A DNA stretch of 64,000 nt from an uncultured Clostridia bacterium (GTDB lineage Bacteria; Bacillota; Clostridia; Oscillospirales; Acutalibacteraceae), in contig CAKZZL010000037.1 in the NCBI GenBank assembly GCA_937884995.1, positions 110,679 to 174,678 of the forward strand. The letters are read 5' to 3'. A model generated the notes under the pieces. It made no database searches, had not been told where the DNA came from, and saw only the letters and a program-made list of their open reading frames with translations. Below, piece after piece: positions 36,446-44,792 of the stretch. Position 1 is the stretch's first letter. Each line of letters begins with the position of its first letter. Both the position numbers and the translations under genes were made by a program.

Positions 36446-36535
36446 TATAAATATTTAAGAGGTTAGCATAAGACAACTAAGTCAGGTCAGCATCGCTGAC
36501 CTAAAATTAGGTATATAGGTTAGACTAGGCTAACC
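36446..36535 (+). promoter_or_regulatory. feo promoter with two iron-type operators
   Basis: Extended -10 TGG-TATAAA ends at 36451. Downstream are a half-site GGTTAGC (36461-36467), the inverted repeat AGGTCAGC (36484-36491) with GCTGACCT (36495-36502), and GGTTAG (36518-36523) with CTAACC (36530-36535). The operators look intact although the gene behind them is broken. Confidence 0.6.
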
Positions 36536-36551
36536 ATATTCGGAGTTAAAA

Positions 36552-37096
36552 ATGATACCCATTACAGTAAACGAAGACGGCAGCGAAGGCATTATAAAGA
36601 AGACCGGCGGGAGGCCTGACGTAAAAAACACCTTGAGGATTTGGGCTTTATTGTCGGTGATACAGTTACTGTAATTACCGAGCAAAACGGAGATAAAATA
36701 GATATAGAAGAACTTTCCAGACAGCTTGCATGTCCGGCTCTAAAGATTTCTACGCTTAAGGGAACAGGTATTGACGAAGTTGTCGATGCAGCTATAAAAG
36801 CGACAGACGGAGAGCCTGTGGTACCTCAACACTCATTCAGCGGTGTAGTAGAACATGCGCTTGCACATATTGAAGAAAGACTTCTTCATGACATGCATGC
36901 TGAACAACAACGCTGGTATGCAATAAAACCTTTTGAGAATGATGAAAAAGCAATTGAAAAATTGAATGTCAGTAAAGAAAATCTTGAGCATATCTCTCAG
37001 GATATAAAGGCGGCTGAAGATTAACTTGATGATGCCGAATCCATTATAACAAATGAAAGATATGTGACAAGGACTTTAATAAGCTCAAAAAAGTAG
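36552..37096 (+). pseudogene. Decayed feoA-feoB fusion remnant (ferrous iron uptake)
   Basis: ATG 36552 has GGAG in front and starts MIPITVNEDGSEGIIKKTGG, a FeoA N-terminus. One A is missing in the A-run after GTA near 36630, shifting the frame; the next frame continues FeoA as GFIVGDTVTVITEQNG. Then, without a break, the sequence becomes FeoB (DKIDIEELSRQLACP, PQHSFSGVVEHALAHIEER, EQQRWYAIK), so the start and G1-G3 part of FeoB are deleted. A TAA at 37022 interrupts LDDAESIITNERYV, and the membrane half of FeoB is absent. The FeoB transporter cannot be made. Confidence 0.85.
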
Positions 37097-37137
37097 AATA
37101 CAATTTTGATTAATATATACGTAAAGAGGAAAAAAAT

Positions 37138-37839
37138 ATGAGTTTTGTTGAAATTACCGGAATTAAAAAACATTATGGACAAGATGATAGTTTCGTACAG
37201 GCACTCGATGCCGTTAATCTTGAAATAGAGAAAGGCGAAATCTGTGTGCTTTTAGGTCCTTCGGGTTCAGGTAAATCCACCTTGCTGAATATTATCGGAG
37301 GTATAGAAACAGCAGACAGCGGTGATGTAAGTGTAGACGGCGAAACCATCAAATCAATGAATGAAAAGCGTTTAACCCAATACAGAAGAAAGCATCTTGG
37401 CTATGTCTTTCAATCATACAACCTCATACCGAACTTGACGGTTCGTGAAAATATTGAAGTTGGTGCTTATCTCGGTAAGGATTCACTTGATGTTGATGAT
37501 TTGATGAAAACACTCGGTATATATGAACAAAGAAACAAGATACCGTCACAACTTTCAGGCGGTCAGCAGCAGAGAACTTCCATAGGCAGAGCAATAGTAA
37601 AAAATCCCGACATTTTGCTTTGTGATGAGCCTACGGGAGCACTTGACTATGCTACATCAAAAGAAACCTTGAAACTAATTGAAGATATAAACAAAAAATA
37701 TGGTAACACAGTCATTATGGTAACTCACAATGATGCCATAAAGAATATGGCAGATAAAGTATATAAATTGAGAGACGGAAAGGTCGTTGAGACTATAATA
37801 AACGAAAATAAGATTCCTGCAGCGGAACTTGAATGGTGA
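37138..37839 (+). CDS. ABC transporter ATP-binding protein, MacB/LolD type
   Basis: 233 residues. Walker A LGPSGSGKST (39-48), Q-loop VFQSYNL, signature LSGGQQQR, Walker B ILLCDEPTGALD, and H-loop VTHN. This is the family that energises FtsX-type permeases. It lies 15 bases before such a permease. A conserved GALD D-loop suggests an active ATPase. Substrate unknown; related systems handle peptides, lipoproteins or envelope signals. It starts about 40 bases after the feo remnant, with its own AGAGGA site. Confidence 0.93.
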   Translation: MSFVEITGIKKHYGQDDSFVQALDAVNLEIEKGEICVLLGPSGSGKSTLLNIIGGIETADSGDVSVDGETIKSMNEKRLTQYRRKHLGYVFQSYNLIPNLTVRENIEVGAYLGKDSLDVDDLMKTLGIYEQRNKIPSQLSGGQQQRTSIGRAIVKNPDILLCDEPTGALDYATSKETLKLIEDINKKYGNTVIMVTHNDAIKNMADKVYKLRDGKVVETIINENKIPAAELEW

Positions 37840-37854
37840 TATGGAGAAGGAAGA

Positions 37855-40800
37855 ATGAAAAATCCACTTAATAAGAGATATCCCAGAGAACTTAAAGGGG
37901 ATATAGGAAAATATATTGCAATCTTCCTCTTTTTAGTTTTCTTTATAGGGGTTATGTCCGGTTTCATTGTTACAAATAACAGTGTTGCCAAAACCTTTAA
38001 TGAAGGACTTGAAAAATACAAAGTTGAAGACGGGCATATCACTTTTAATAAGCAGCCTGATGATGGTATTCTCAGCGAACTTGAAGAGAAAAATGATTTG
38101 ACATTTTATGAACTTTTCTATAAGGAAGAGGACATAGGAAAAGAGAATCATACTCTGAGGATCTACAAAAACAGAGATGAAATAAACCTTATGGCTTTTC
38201 ATGAAGGAAGAGCTGCGCAGGCATCAGATGAAATAGCCATTGACAGAATGTATGCCGCCAACAACGAAATTGGTGTGGGCGATAAAATATCAATAAGAGG
38301 CAAGGAGTATACAATCACCGGACTTTCTGCAGTCCCTGATTATGAATGCCTCTATGAAAACAATTCTGATATGATGTTTGATGCAATGACTTTCGGAGTT
38401 GCATTTTTGAGTGAGGAAGGCTATAGCGAGATGTCAGATGCACATGAAAGCTATAACTATGCCTGGGTATACAATACTGAATATGCAGATGATACAGAAG
38501 CAAAAAACAGAAGTGATGATCTCATAGACTCTCTTGAGGATGTACTTAAGAAATATGATGAGGCCCAGATACAGGCTCAGGTAAACGCCCTGTATGATGA
38601 TGCAAAAGAAATAGCAAAGGATTTGGAAACGCAATTTGATGATGCATCTGATATTATTGAGGCAAAAATAGAAAGAGCTGCGACAAGAGCAGCTAAAAAT
38701 GCCATTTCTTCACTTTCAAGTGAGGAAATAATGAATGAAATTGTTTCGAAATCAGGAAAAAGTAAAGAAGAACTATCTGAAAAAACACTTGCTCTTCTGA
38801 AACTGACTGATGAAGAAAAATTGCAAATTCAAACTATGATCATGTCAGGTCAAATAAGTTCTGATCAAACACTGGCTGTTGCACTGAAAATGAGTGGAAA
38901 GAGCGAAAGCGATTTAATGCAGTTGTTCATTAAAGCCAGTGGCTTGTCAACATCTTCTGTTTCGAAGGCTTTGATGCAGAAAGCAGCGAAAAAGCAAGGC
39001 ACAAGTGTTGATGGCCTTATTGCAAGACAACTTGGTACAACAACTGCTGCATACAAGGATATGGTTAATGCATTTGAGGATGCTGAAAATATGCTTGATG
39101 ATGTTGATGCTGACAATATGGAAGCTCCCGTAATCGATTTCGATGAACTTGAAAACGAAAAAGATTATGAGAATGAGATGGATTTCAATCTTGACAATAT
39201 ATATGACATCCTTGATAAAGTTGATGCAACTGCAATTTATGATACAAGTGAGATCCGCGAGAATCTGGATAAGCTTCAGGCTTTGATGGATACAAAAATA
39301 GATGACAGCTCCATAGTGGATGTCAATGACTATATACCGAGATATCTTAATAAGGCTATTAATTTCGTTATAGATGATGCAACGGGTGATGAAGCAGGGT
39401 CAATGCTTATGCTATATATCATAATAGCAGTTATTGCATTTATGTATGCTGTTACAACATCTAATACAATTTCCAAAGAAGCAGGTGTAATCGGTACATT
39501 ACGTGCTTCAGGATATACAAGAGGGGAATTAACACGCCACTATATGGTATTGCCAATGATAATAACACTTGTTGGCGCATTGATAGGAAATATATTTGGA
39601 TATTTTGTCTTCCCTTCAGTCTTTAAGAAAGTCTACTTTAAAAATTACTCTATAGCACCTTTTGAACTCTACTGGACTTCAAGAGCATTTTGGCTTACTA
39701 CGCTTATTCCTCTGGCAATAGTCTTTGTAATTGTTTTATTGGTTATAAGCAGAAAGCTGAAAATACGTCCGCTTAATTTCCTGCGCGGAGAACTCAAGAA
39801 AAAAGGTAAAAAGAAACTCGTACATCTGTCATCTAAGCTGCCTTTCTTCGGCAGATTCAGGACTAGAATATTTTTTCAAAATATACCGTCATATTTTGTA
39901 TTATTCATTGGTATTTTTGCAGCTGCTATCCTGGCTGTGTTCGGCTCTATGTTCGGACCACTGCTTGATGACTACACTGAACTTGTTCAAAAAACCAAAA
40001 TTGCAGAATATCAATACATACTTATGGATCAGGTCGAAACCGAAAACAAGGATGCTGAAAAATATTGCATAACGACACTAAATACAACCGATGAAAAGTA
40101 TGTGTTGGACGATATAGGCATCTATGGTATATCTGAGAACAGCAAATACATAAAATCCGACATTCCAGAAGGAACTGTTCTTCTATCTAACGGCTATGCT
40201 GATAAGTTCGGATTATCAGAAGGTGACAAAATCAGCCTTAAAGAGCCGTATGGAACAAAGACATATACATTTGTTGTGGGCGGAGAATATACTTATGATG
40301 CAGCTCTTTCAATATTTATGAACAAGGCAGAGTATTTGGAAACCTTTGATGAAGATGATGACTACTTCACAGGATACTTCAGCCATGAAAAGCTGGATGA
40401 CATCGATCCGGATGACATCGCTGCCGTTATAACGGAAGAGGATCTTGCAAAAATAGCAACTCAGTTGGGCAATTCAATGGGTGAAATGATGGCTGCTTTT
40501 GCAGGACTGGGAGTTGTTTTGTTCCTGCTCCTTATGTATATACTCACAAAGCAAGTTATTGAGAAAAATACTAGATCAATTGCACTTACAAAGATACTCG
40601 GATTCACAAATATTGAAATCAGTAAGCTGTATCTGCTCATAACTTCGCTTGTTGTAATCGCATCTCTCATTCTTTCCGTTCCACTTATTGATTTAGCTCT
40701 TCGCTGGGCATTCCATTCATACATGTATACAGAAATGTCAGGCTATATTCCATATGTTGTTGACAATTCCTGTTATATAAAGACGATTATAATGGGTATT

Positions 40801-40887
40801 GCTTGCTATGCGGTTGTAGCTGCCGGAATGATGCTGAAACTAAGCAAAATACCGAAGGGCGAGGCATTAAAAAACCAAGAATTATAA
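37855..40887 (+). CDS. ABC transporter permease with two FtsX domains and a long extracellular helical region
   Basis: 1010 residues. TM1 at about 22-44 is followed by an extracytoplasmic part. Within it, residues 230-500 are rich in Asp, Glu, Ala and Ser and predicted helical (ATRAAKNAISSLSSEEIMNE, LMQKAAKKQGTSVDGL), longer than in most MacB-like permeases. The first FtsX domain (about 515-640) contains TISKEAGVIGTLRASGYTRG; a second TM near 690 and a second FtsX domain (about 875-1000) contain SIALTKILGFTNIEI. GGAAGA precedes the ATG. It pairs with the ATPase upstream; a terminator follows. Confidence 0.88.
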   Translation: MKNPLNKRYPRELKGDIGKYIAIFLFLVFFIGVMSGFIVTNNSVAKTFNEGLEKYKVEDGHITFNKQPDDGILSELEEKNDLTFYELFYKEEDIGKENHTLRIYKNRDEINLMAFHEGRAAQASDEIAIDRMYAANNEIGVGDKISIRGKEYTITGLSAVPDYECLYENNSDMMFDAMTFGVAFLSEEGYSEMSDAHESYNYAWVYNTEYADDTEAKNRSDDLIDSLEDVLKKYDEAQIQAQVNALYDDAKEIAKDLETQFDDASDIIEAKIERAATRAAKNAISSLSSEEIMNEIVSKSGKSKEELSEKTLALLKLTDEEKLQIQTMIMSGQISSDQTLAVALKMSGKSESDLMQLFIKASGLSTSSVSKALMQKAAKKQGTSVDGLIARQLGTTTAAYKDMVNAFEDAENMLDDVDADNMEAPVIDFDELENEKDYENEMDFNLDNIYDILDKVDATAIYDTSEIRENLDKLQALMDTKIDDSSIVDVNDYIPRYLNKAINFVIDDATGDEAGSMLMLYIIIAVIAFMYAVTTSNTISKEAGVIGTLRASGYTRGELTRHYMVLPMIITLVGALIGNIFGYFVFPSVFKKVYFKNYSIAPFELYWTSRAFWLTTLIPLAIVFVIVLLVISRKLKIRPLNFLRGELKKKGKKKLVHLSSKLPFFGRFRTRIFFQNIPSYFVLFIGIFAAAILAVFGSMFGPLLDDYTELVQKTKIAEYQYILMDQVETENKDAEKYCITTLNTTDEKYVLDDIGIYGISENSKYIKSDIPEGTVLLSNGYADKFGLSEGDKISLKEPYGTKTYTFVVGGEYTYDAALSIFMNKAEYLETFDEDDDYFTGYFSHEKLDDIDPDDIAAVITEEDLAKIATQLGNSMGEMMAAFAGLGVVLFLLLMYILTKQVIEKNTRSIALTKILGFTNIEISKLYLLITSLVVIASLILSVPLIDLALRWAFHSYMYTEMSGYIPYVVDNSCYIKTIIMGIACYAVVAAGMMLKLSKIPKGEALKNQEL

Positions 40888-40929
40888 AGATGAAAATGCC
40901 GTGAGCAATTAATCCATTTACACTTAATG

Positions 40930-40964
40930 ACCCCGAGAAATCAATTTTCTCGGGGTAAGTTTTT
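40930..40964. terminator. Terminator between convergent permease and ATPase genes
   Basis: ACCCCGAGAA (40930-40939) pairs with TTCTCGGGGT (40947-40956), followed by a T-rich tail. Confidence 0.8.
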
Positions 40965-42186
40965 ATCCTTCTAATAGCCAATCTATCGCATTAACTACTT
41001 CTATTCCTTCATAATTTCCAAGCGTAAATCGATCCAATGTTAATATAGTCTTAGGATAATTATCATTAATACTTTTTAGCGGTGATATTTCTCTCTCAAA
41101 TGTTGATTCTTCAACCATCGATGCCGTAACCTGATAATAATGAACATCATCATTTTTCCTTGCAACAAAATCTATTTCTTTCGTGCCGGCTTTTCCGATG
41201 TTAATACTGTAGCCTCTTCGTTTAAGCTCAAAAAATATTATATTTTCAAGAGAGAAGCTCAGGTCATATTTTTGCCTTGCCAACAGATGCCTCTGAAGGC
41301 CTAAATCAACAATGTAAAGCTTTTGCTTTTGCTTCAACAACTGCTTCCCAAGGACATCATATCGATCAACAGGATAGAATATATATGGTTCAACCAACGC
41401 CTGAACATAATCATCGACCGTGTTTTGAGATACTTTTCTTCCGCTTGAAACAATATAATCCGCTATGCTCTTTACGGAAACGGGATTGCCAATAGAATTT
41501 GCAAGGAATTTAGAAATATTCTTCAAAAGAGCTATGTCGGTAATCCTTCGTTTATTCGGATCTTTTTCCTTGCGCTTTTGGCGTTCCTCTATATCTTTAA
41601 TGATGATCGTATTATAAATACCTTCGAGATAGGTATCGACCATATCCGTTTGCTTGTTTAGTGTTGCCACATAAGGCATGCCGCCTGTTGTCATATACTC
41701 AGCAAAAAGATTATCTTTGTCTTCTCTATCATTTACTTCACAGAACTCTCGAAATGATAAGGGCAACATATTTATTTCGACATATCTGCCGGATATTAGT
41801 GTTGCAAGTTCACCTGAAAGCAGATATGCATTTGAACCCGTGATATAAACATCAACATTTTTCTTTACATAAAGGCTATCTACAACTTTTTGAAAATCCT
41901 CAACCTGCTGTATTTCATCAAGAAAAACATAGGTTTTCTTTGTTTTATGCAGTCTCTCTTTGATGTATTCGTATAAGGACTTGTAATCTAAAAGCGAATC
42001 ATATTCCAACTCCTCAAAATTGATTGATACTATCTGATCATCCGATACACCCAAAGATTTCAAATAGTTTTGAAACATTTCAAGAAGTGTAGATTTACCG
42101 CATCTGCGAATACCGGTAACAACTTTTATCACCGGTTCATCTTTCCAATTAATAAGTTGCTCTAAATATTCTTTTCGTTGTATCAT
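40963..42186 (-). CDS. AAA_14/DUF4143 ATPase
   Basis: 407 residues. Walker A VTGIRRCGKSTLL at about 23-35, Walker B YVFLDEIQQVEDF near 90, sensor ITGSNAYLLSGE, then a winged-helix and the C-terminal DUF4143 restriction-endonuclease-like fold with GKAGTKEIDFVARKNDD. Proteins of this build are widespread in gut bacteria and archaea; their job is unknown, and nuclease-like or regulatory roles have been suggested. GGAGGCGG precedes the ATG. A strong promoter with an adjacent perfect palindrome lies upstream. Convergent with the ABC permease. Confidence 0.9.
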   Translation of the reverse strand: MIQRKEYLEQLINWKDEPVIKVVTGIRRCGKSTLLEMFQNYLKSLGVSDDQIVSINFEELEYDSLLDYKSLYEYIKERLHKTKKTYVFLDEIQQVEDFQKVVDSLYVKKNVDVYITGSNAYLLSGELATLISGRYVEINMLPLSFREFCEVNDREDKDNLFAEYMTTGGMPYVATLNKQTDMVDTYLEGIYNTIIIKDIEERQKRKEKDPNKRRITDIALLKNISKFLANSIGNPVSVKSIADYIVSSGRKVSQNTVDDYVQALVEPYIFYPVDRYDVLGKQLLKQKQKLYIVDLGLQRHLLARQKYDLSFSLENIIFFELKRRGYSINIGKAGTKEIDFVARKNDDVHYYQVTASMVEESTFEREISPLKSINDNYPKTILTLDRFTLGNYEGIEVVNAIDWLLEG

Positions 42187-42224
42187 TCAACCGCCTCCAA
42201 TACATAAGTATTATTTGCGATTTG

Positions 42225-42315
42225 ATTGTAATATATTATCACAGTAAAGTCAAATAAATATTCCGAAATCGGAATATTTATCGCATTAGCAAAACAACAT
42301 TGCCGAAATCGGAAC
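42225..42315 (-). promoter_or_regulatory. ATPase promoter with two CCGA-AA-TCGG palindromes
   Basis: Minus-strand TTGACT (42248-42253) and TACAAT (42225-42230), 17-base spacer. A palindrome with 11-base arms (42256-42266, 42269-42279) abuts the -35. A second CCGA-AA-TCGG lies at 42303-42312. The centres are exactly 40 bases apart. Confidence 0.65.
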
Positions 42316-42342
42316 TTTTAATACAATATAGTCTTATCAAGT

Positions 42343-42435
42343 GTGCTTGATAAAATAAGCGGATCACAGTTCGATATAAACGACGTGTATACCTTCGCCT
42401 CAGGAATGAAGATCGCAGAAATACATAATAGGTAA
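42343..42435 (+). pseudogene. Short open fragment, possible C-terminal remnant of a lost gene
   Basis: A 30-codon plus-strand frame reads FDINDVYTFASGMKIAEIHN near its end, before a TAA. It is protein-like in composition but has no ribosome site and no recognised family. It may be the tail of a gene lost in this accessory stretch. Weak call. Confidence 0.25.
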
Positions 42436-42447
42436 AATCAGAAACAA

Positions 42448-42477
42448 GGGGGTGGCTCATGAAAATGAGCCACCCCC
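42448..42477. terminator. Perfect 13-bp hairpin with GAAA loop
   Basis: GGGGGTGGCTCAT (42448-42460) pairs fully with ATGAGCCACCCCC (42465-42477). T-tracts on either side are weak, but it lies just past the HipA-like gene end (minus) and is the likely terminator. Confidence 0.6.
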
Positions 42478-42532
42478 TGTTCAGATTCTTTTCATAGAAC
42501 TATAAAAAGGTGCTTTCAGAACAGAAAACAGT

Positions 42533-43333
42533 TTATTTACTGTATTTCTCAAACTGTTTCTTCATGACGTAATGTACGCGATTAATAATATCATCGTTGT
42601 AGTATTCTTTCATCTCTTTAAGTATTACATCAACATCATCAATGTTAAATTTAATAATTAATTGATTCCCATACAAATCGCGTGCATCAGATACTTGAGA
42701 TTTGAATGTTCCAAATGGCTTTGCTGAAACACGCAAAATATGTTTATCGGTATCACCATCAAGCCAAAATCCGTCAAGATCGGAAAGCAGTGACAGACCT
42801 TGATCAAAATACGGGCACAAACTGAATTCATTTGTCTGCGGATTTCTGATAATTGCAATATTATTAGTGTGCCTATCCTCGTTAAGAAACAGTGCATCAA
42901 TTTCAAGCATTGCAGTAAGATATTTGCCAAATTCTTTGAGTCCAGTCGTTCTTTCAACAAAGTCAACAGTATATTTTATTCTGTCTTTTGAGATGTCAAA
43001 ATTTCTAATCTTTTGGCTCAAACCGATACCTTCAAAGCTTCTGTGGAGACGCTCAAGAGGAATCAGCTCCTCACCGCTTTTTAAAAAGTTATAACTATAG
43101 CAACCATTTCGTTTATTATATCCAAATTCGATTTTTACAGGATAGTATTTTACAAAATTAGTAATATTCGTTTTTGCAAGCAATTTTGAGACAACTATTT
43201 CTGCAAGTCCTTCATATCCCATATGATCGGCTTTGTAATACTTGCCATCAAAAAACCACTTCGGCTGGTTACCCTTTGATGAACGTCCGGCGCTTTCGAG
43301 TATATCGTTTTCAGAGAGTTTAATTTGTTCCAT
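42533..43333 (-). CDS. HipA-like kinase domain protein
   Basis: 266 residues. SSKGNQPKWFFDGKYYKAD (18-36) supplies an ATP-binding Lys34. NEDRHTNN (151-158) is the HipA-type catalytic loop with Asp153 and Asn158, and CPYFDQG (173-179) the metal-binding Asp177. This is the C-terminal kinase part of HipA only; the N-subdomain 1 of classical HipA is absent, as in the stand-alone CtkA-like kinases. Alternative starts exist up to 43405; ATG 43333 begins MEQIKLSENDI. The gene lies downstream of an HTH-protein gene, suggesting a toxin-antitoxin-like pair. Kinase target unknown. Confidence 0.78.
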   Translation of the reverse strand: MEQIKLSENDILESAGRSSKGNQPKWFFDGKYYKADHMGYEGLAEIVVSKLLAKTNITNFVKYYPVKIEFGYNKRNGCYSYNFLKSGEELIPLERLHRSFEGIGLSQKIRNFDISKDRIKYTVDFVERTTGLKEFGKYLTAMLEIDALFLNEDRHTNNIAIIRNPQTNEFSLCPYFDQGLSLLSDLDGFWLDGDTDKHILRVSAKPFGTFKSQVSDARDLYGNQLIIKFNIDDVDVILKEMKEYYNDDIINRVHYVMKKQFEKYSK

Positions 43334-43611
43334 AATTATGACCATACCTTTCCGCTGCGCTCCAAGGCACAAAAAGGCATCAAAATGTCTTGACTTTGGG
43401 AGCACAGCCTTGTATTCTTGTTATAAGAACAGAACCTTCCCGGCGTTTGCTTGCGGATTAACCGCCGATCTGCTTGTTAACGTGCAGGTGTTGTGGCAGA
43501 AGCCTTGGCCTGTTCGATTCCAGCGGGCGGAATAGCGTTCAAAAACGGCTCAGTAGCTGGGCTTTGTTTTTGTACGCTTTTTTGCTTTTTGCCGGTTTTT
43601 GAGGCTATTTC
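43334..43611. other. 278-base spacer between the HTH and kinase genes
   Basis: No gene is supported. The stretch is richer in G+C than its surroundings and contains a GGCTCAG/CTGGGCT wobble hairpin near 43546-43565 on the plus strand, followed by T-runs. It may be residue of a former element. Confidence 0.3.
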
Positions 43612-44196
43612 TTATATTTCAACCTTCCTCCTGTATTTGAACTTCATCCATTGTTTATCTTCATAGGTTTTGCCTTTTGTTTTCTCTACTATCTGAAGTG
43701 GATCGTAACTATCAACACCTAAAACTTTGAGCAATGTTTTTTTGTCGCCCCTTGACTCAGGAAAACATCTGTCTTTTAAGAATATCATAAAATCATCCCA
43801 TGACGGGTTATCCTTGATTCCAAAGGCACGATGAATAATATCATCTGTTTTATTGATTATCTTTATTTTTTCACTTTTAAAATCGACAAAAATCGTAGTG
43901 CAAACAGAGGTTCTGTACATATAATCGATTTGCATATTATAATCTTCTTCAAGGTTTTCGTGCAGGTAACGTACAACTGTCTGTCGTGATGTTCCAAAAT
44001 GCTTTGCGATTTCCGCTTGAGAAATGTTTTTAGCCTGCATTTCAAGCATTTGAGAAATCTGTTCGTCTGAGAATTTTCTTTTTCTCCCTGCTCCGCGGTT
44101 GTTCTTAACTTTAACAGAATCAGAAATAGCTTTTAATTCATCCACATCGGTTGTACCAAATAATTCTTCACAAAGCTTCTTATAATTAACAGACAT
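43612..44196 (-). CDS. HTH DNA-binding protein paired with the HipA-like kinase
   Basis: 194 residues. Residues 32-80 form a resolvase-type helix-turn-helix (GAGRKRKFSDEQISQM, then QAEIAKHFGTSRQTVVRYL as recognition helix). The C-terminal 110 residues (with TIFVDFKSEKIKIIN and PSWDDFMIFLKDRCFP) match no domain I recognise. There is no recombinase catalytic part. AAAGGTG precedes the ATG. Its promoter holds a palindrome downstream of the -10, so autorepression is likely. As the upstream partner of a HipA-like kinase it is a plausible antitoxin/repressor; this is inference. Confidence 0.72.
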   Translation of the reverse strand: MSVNYKKLCEELFGTTDVDELKAISDSVKVKNNRGAGRKRKFSDEQISQMLEMQAKNISQAEIAKHFGTSRQTVVRYLHENLEEDYNMQIDYMYRTSVCTTIFVDFKSEKIKIINKTDDIIHRAFGIKDNPSWDDFMIFLKDRCFPESRGDKKTLLKVLGVDSYDPLQIVEKTKGKTYEDKQWMKFKYRRKVEI

Positions 44197-44216
44197 CTAA
44201 TCACCTTTTTAATATA

Positions 44217-44272
44217 TGTAATATAATTAATTACGCTACACATATAATACATCGTATATTTGTAAAAGTCAA
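44217..44272 (-). promoter_or_regulatory. Promoter and imperfect palindrome upstream of the HTH-kinase pair
   Basis: Minus-strand TTGACT (44267-44272) and TATTAT (44244-44249) with a 17-base spacer. Just downstream, 44217-44240 is a 24-base palindrome (9 of 12 positions paired, TGTA...TACA ends). Confidence 0.65.
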
Positions 44273-44303
44273 TAGATAATTTCTAATTCACTCTTCTCCA
44301 TGG

Positions 44304-44358
44304 CGATGAAGATAATGATTGAAATACAAGGATAATTTATGCCCTCGGCTTACCGAGG
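44304..44358 (+). repeat. Direct repeat copy 1: 34-base leader plus CCTCGG/CCGAGG hairpin
   Basis: Bases 44304-44337 match 54540-54573 at 33 of 34 positions and are followed in both places by a CCTCGG...CCGAGG hairpin. Here the T-tract after the hairpin could end transcription. Confidence 0.8.
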
Positions 44359-44380
44359 TCGTTGCTTTTTCACTACCCGT

Positions 44381-44704
44381 AAACTTTACACAGAACTATT
44401 ACAAAGGCGTTTTTGTGGATTTTTGAAAATTTAAAAGTGAGTATTTTCAAAAGTTTTAGGACTCGGCCTTTTGCAAATCCCGTTTGTAGACGATAGAAAT
44501 CTTCAAAACAACCGTTACCCCATCCGAGAAAAACTAAACGGACGAAAGTGCTTTAATACAAATCGTATAAGTATTTTGAATTGTAATATTCGCTGAAAAA
44601 CCGCTGTCTAAAAAACGGATACAGAACAAGACATACTTGTCTTTACGAAGAAGATCCCTCAAAACTACTTTTACAATAGAGTATAAAAATACAAATAGTA
44701 ATCA
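44381..44704 (+). repeat. Conserved noncoding block, copy A
   Basis: This stretch matches 57233-57636 over most of its length. A 36-base identical run begins at TCCCGTTTGTAGACG near 44478. Relative to copy B about 80 bases are missing near 44425. It contains the hairpin AAGACA-TACT-TGTCTT and ends about 45 bases before a promoter, as does copy B. On the minus strand both copies keep an open frame (GCFEDFYRLQTG) of 55-75 codons with no ATG or ribosome site. Confidence 0.8.
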
Positions 44705-44716
44705 AGAAAAGAAAAT

Positions 44717-44777
44717 CTTAAGATTTCGTAAGGTTTGTGTGACTTTTCTTGATACCGCAATTTTAATATGTTAAAAT
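44717..44777 (+). promoter_or_regulatory. Two-component operon promoter with CTTAAG...GTAAGG motif
   Basis: TTGATA (44749-44754) and TAAAAT (44772-44777), 17-base spacer. Upstream, 44717-44736 carries CTTAAG-N5-GTAAGGTTT. The same motif in reverse orientation occurs at 47071-47090 ahead of the ABC transporter genes, suggesting response-regulator binding. Confidence 0.6.
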
Positions 44778-44792
44778 ATCAGCGGTGATAAA

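Noticed and set aside
36641..37024. Independent 127-residue gene
   Set aside because: It begins in mid-FeoA and continues as mid-FeoB, so it is a surviving frame of the feo relic, not a gene of its own.
43480..43540. tRNA-like T-loop string GTTCGATTCC on the plus strand
   Set aside because: The flanking bases do not form a T-stem (only two or three pairs), and no acceptor, D or anticodon arms could be drawn.
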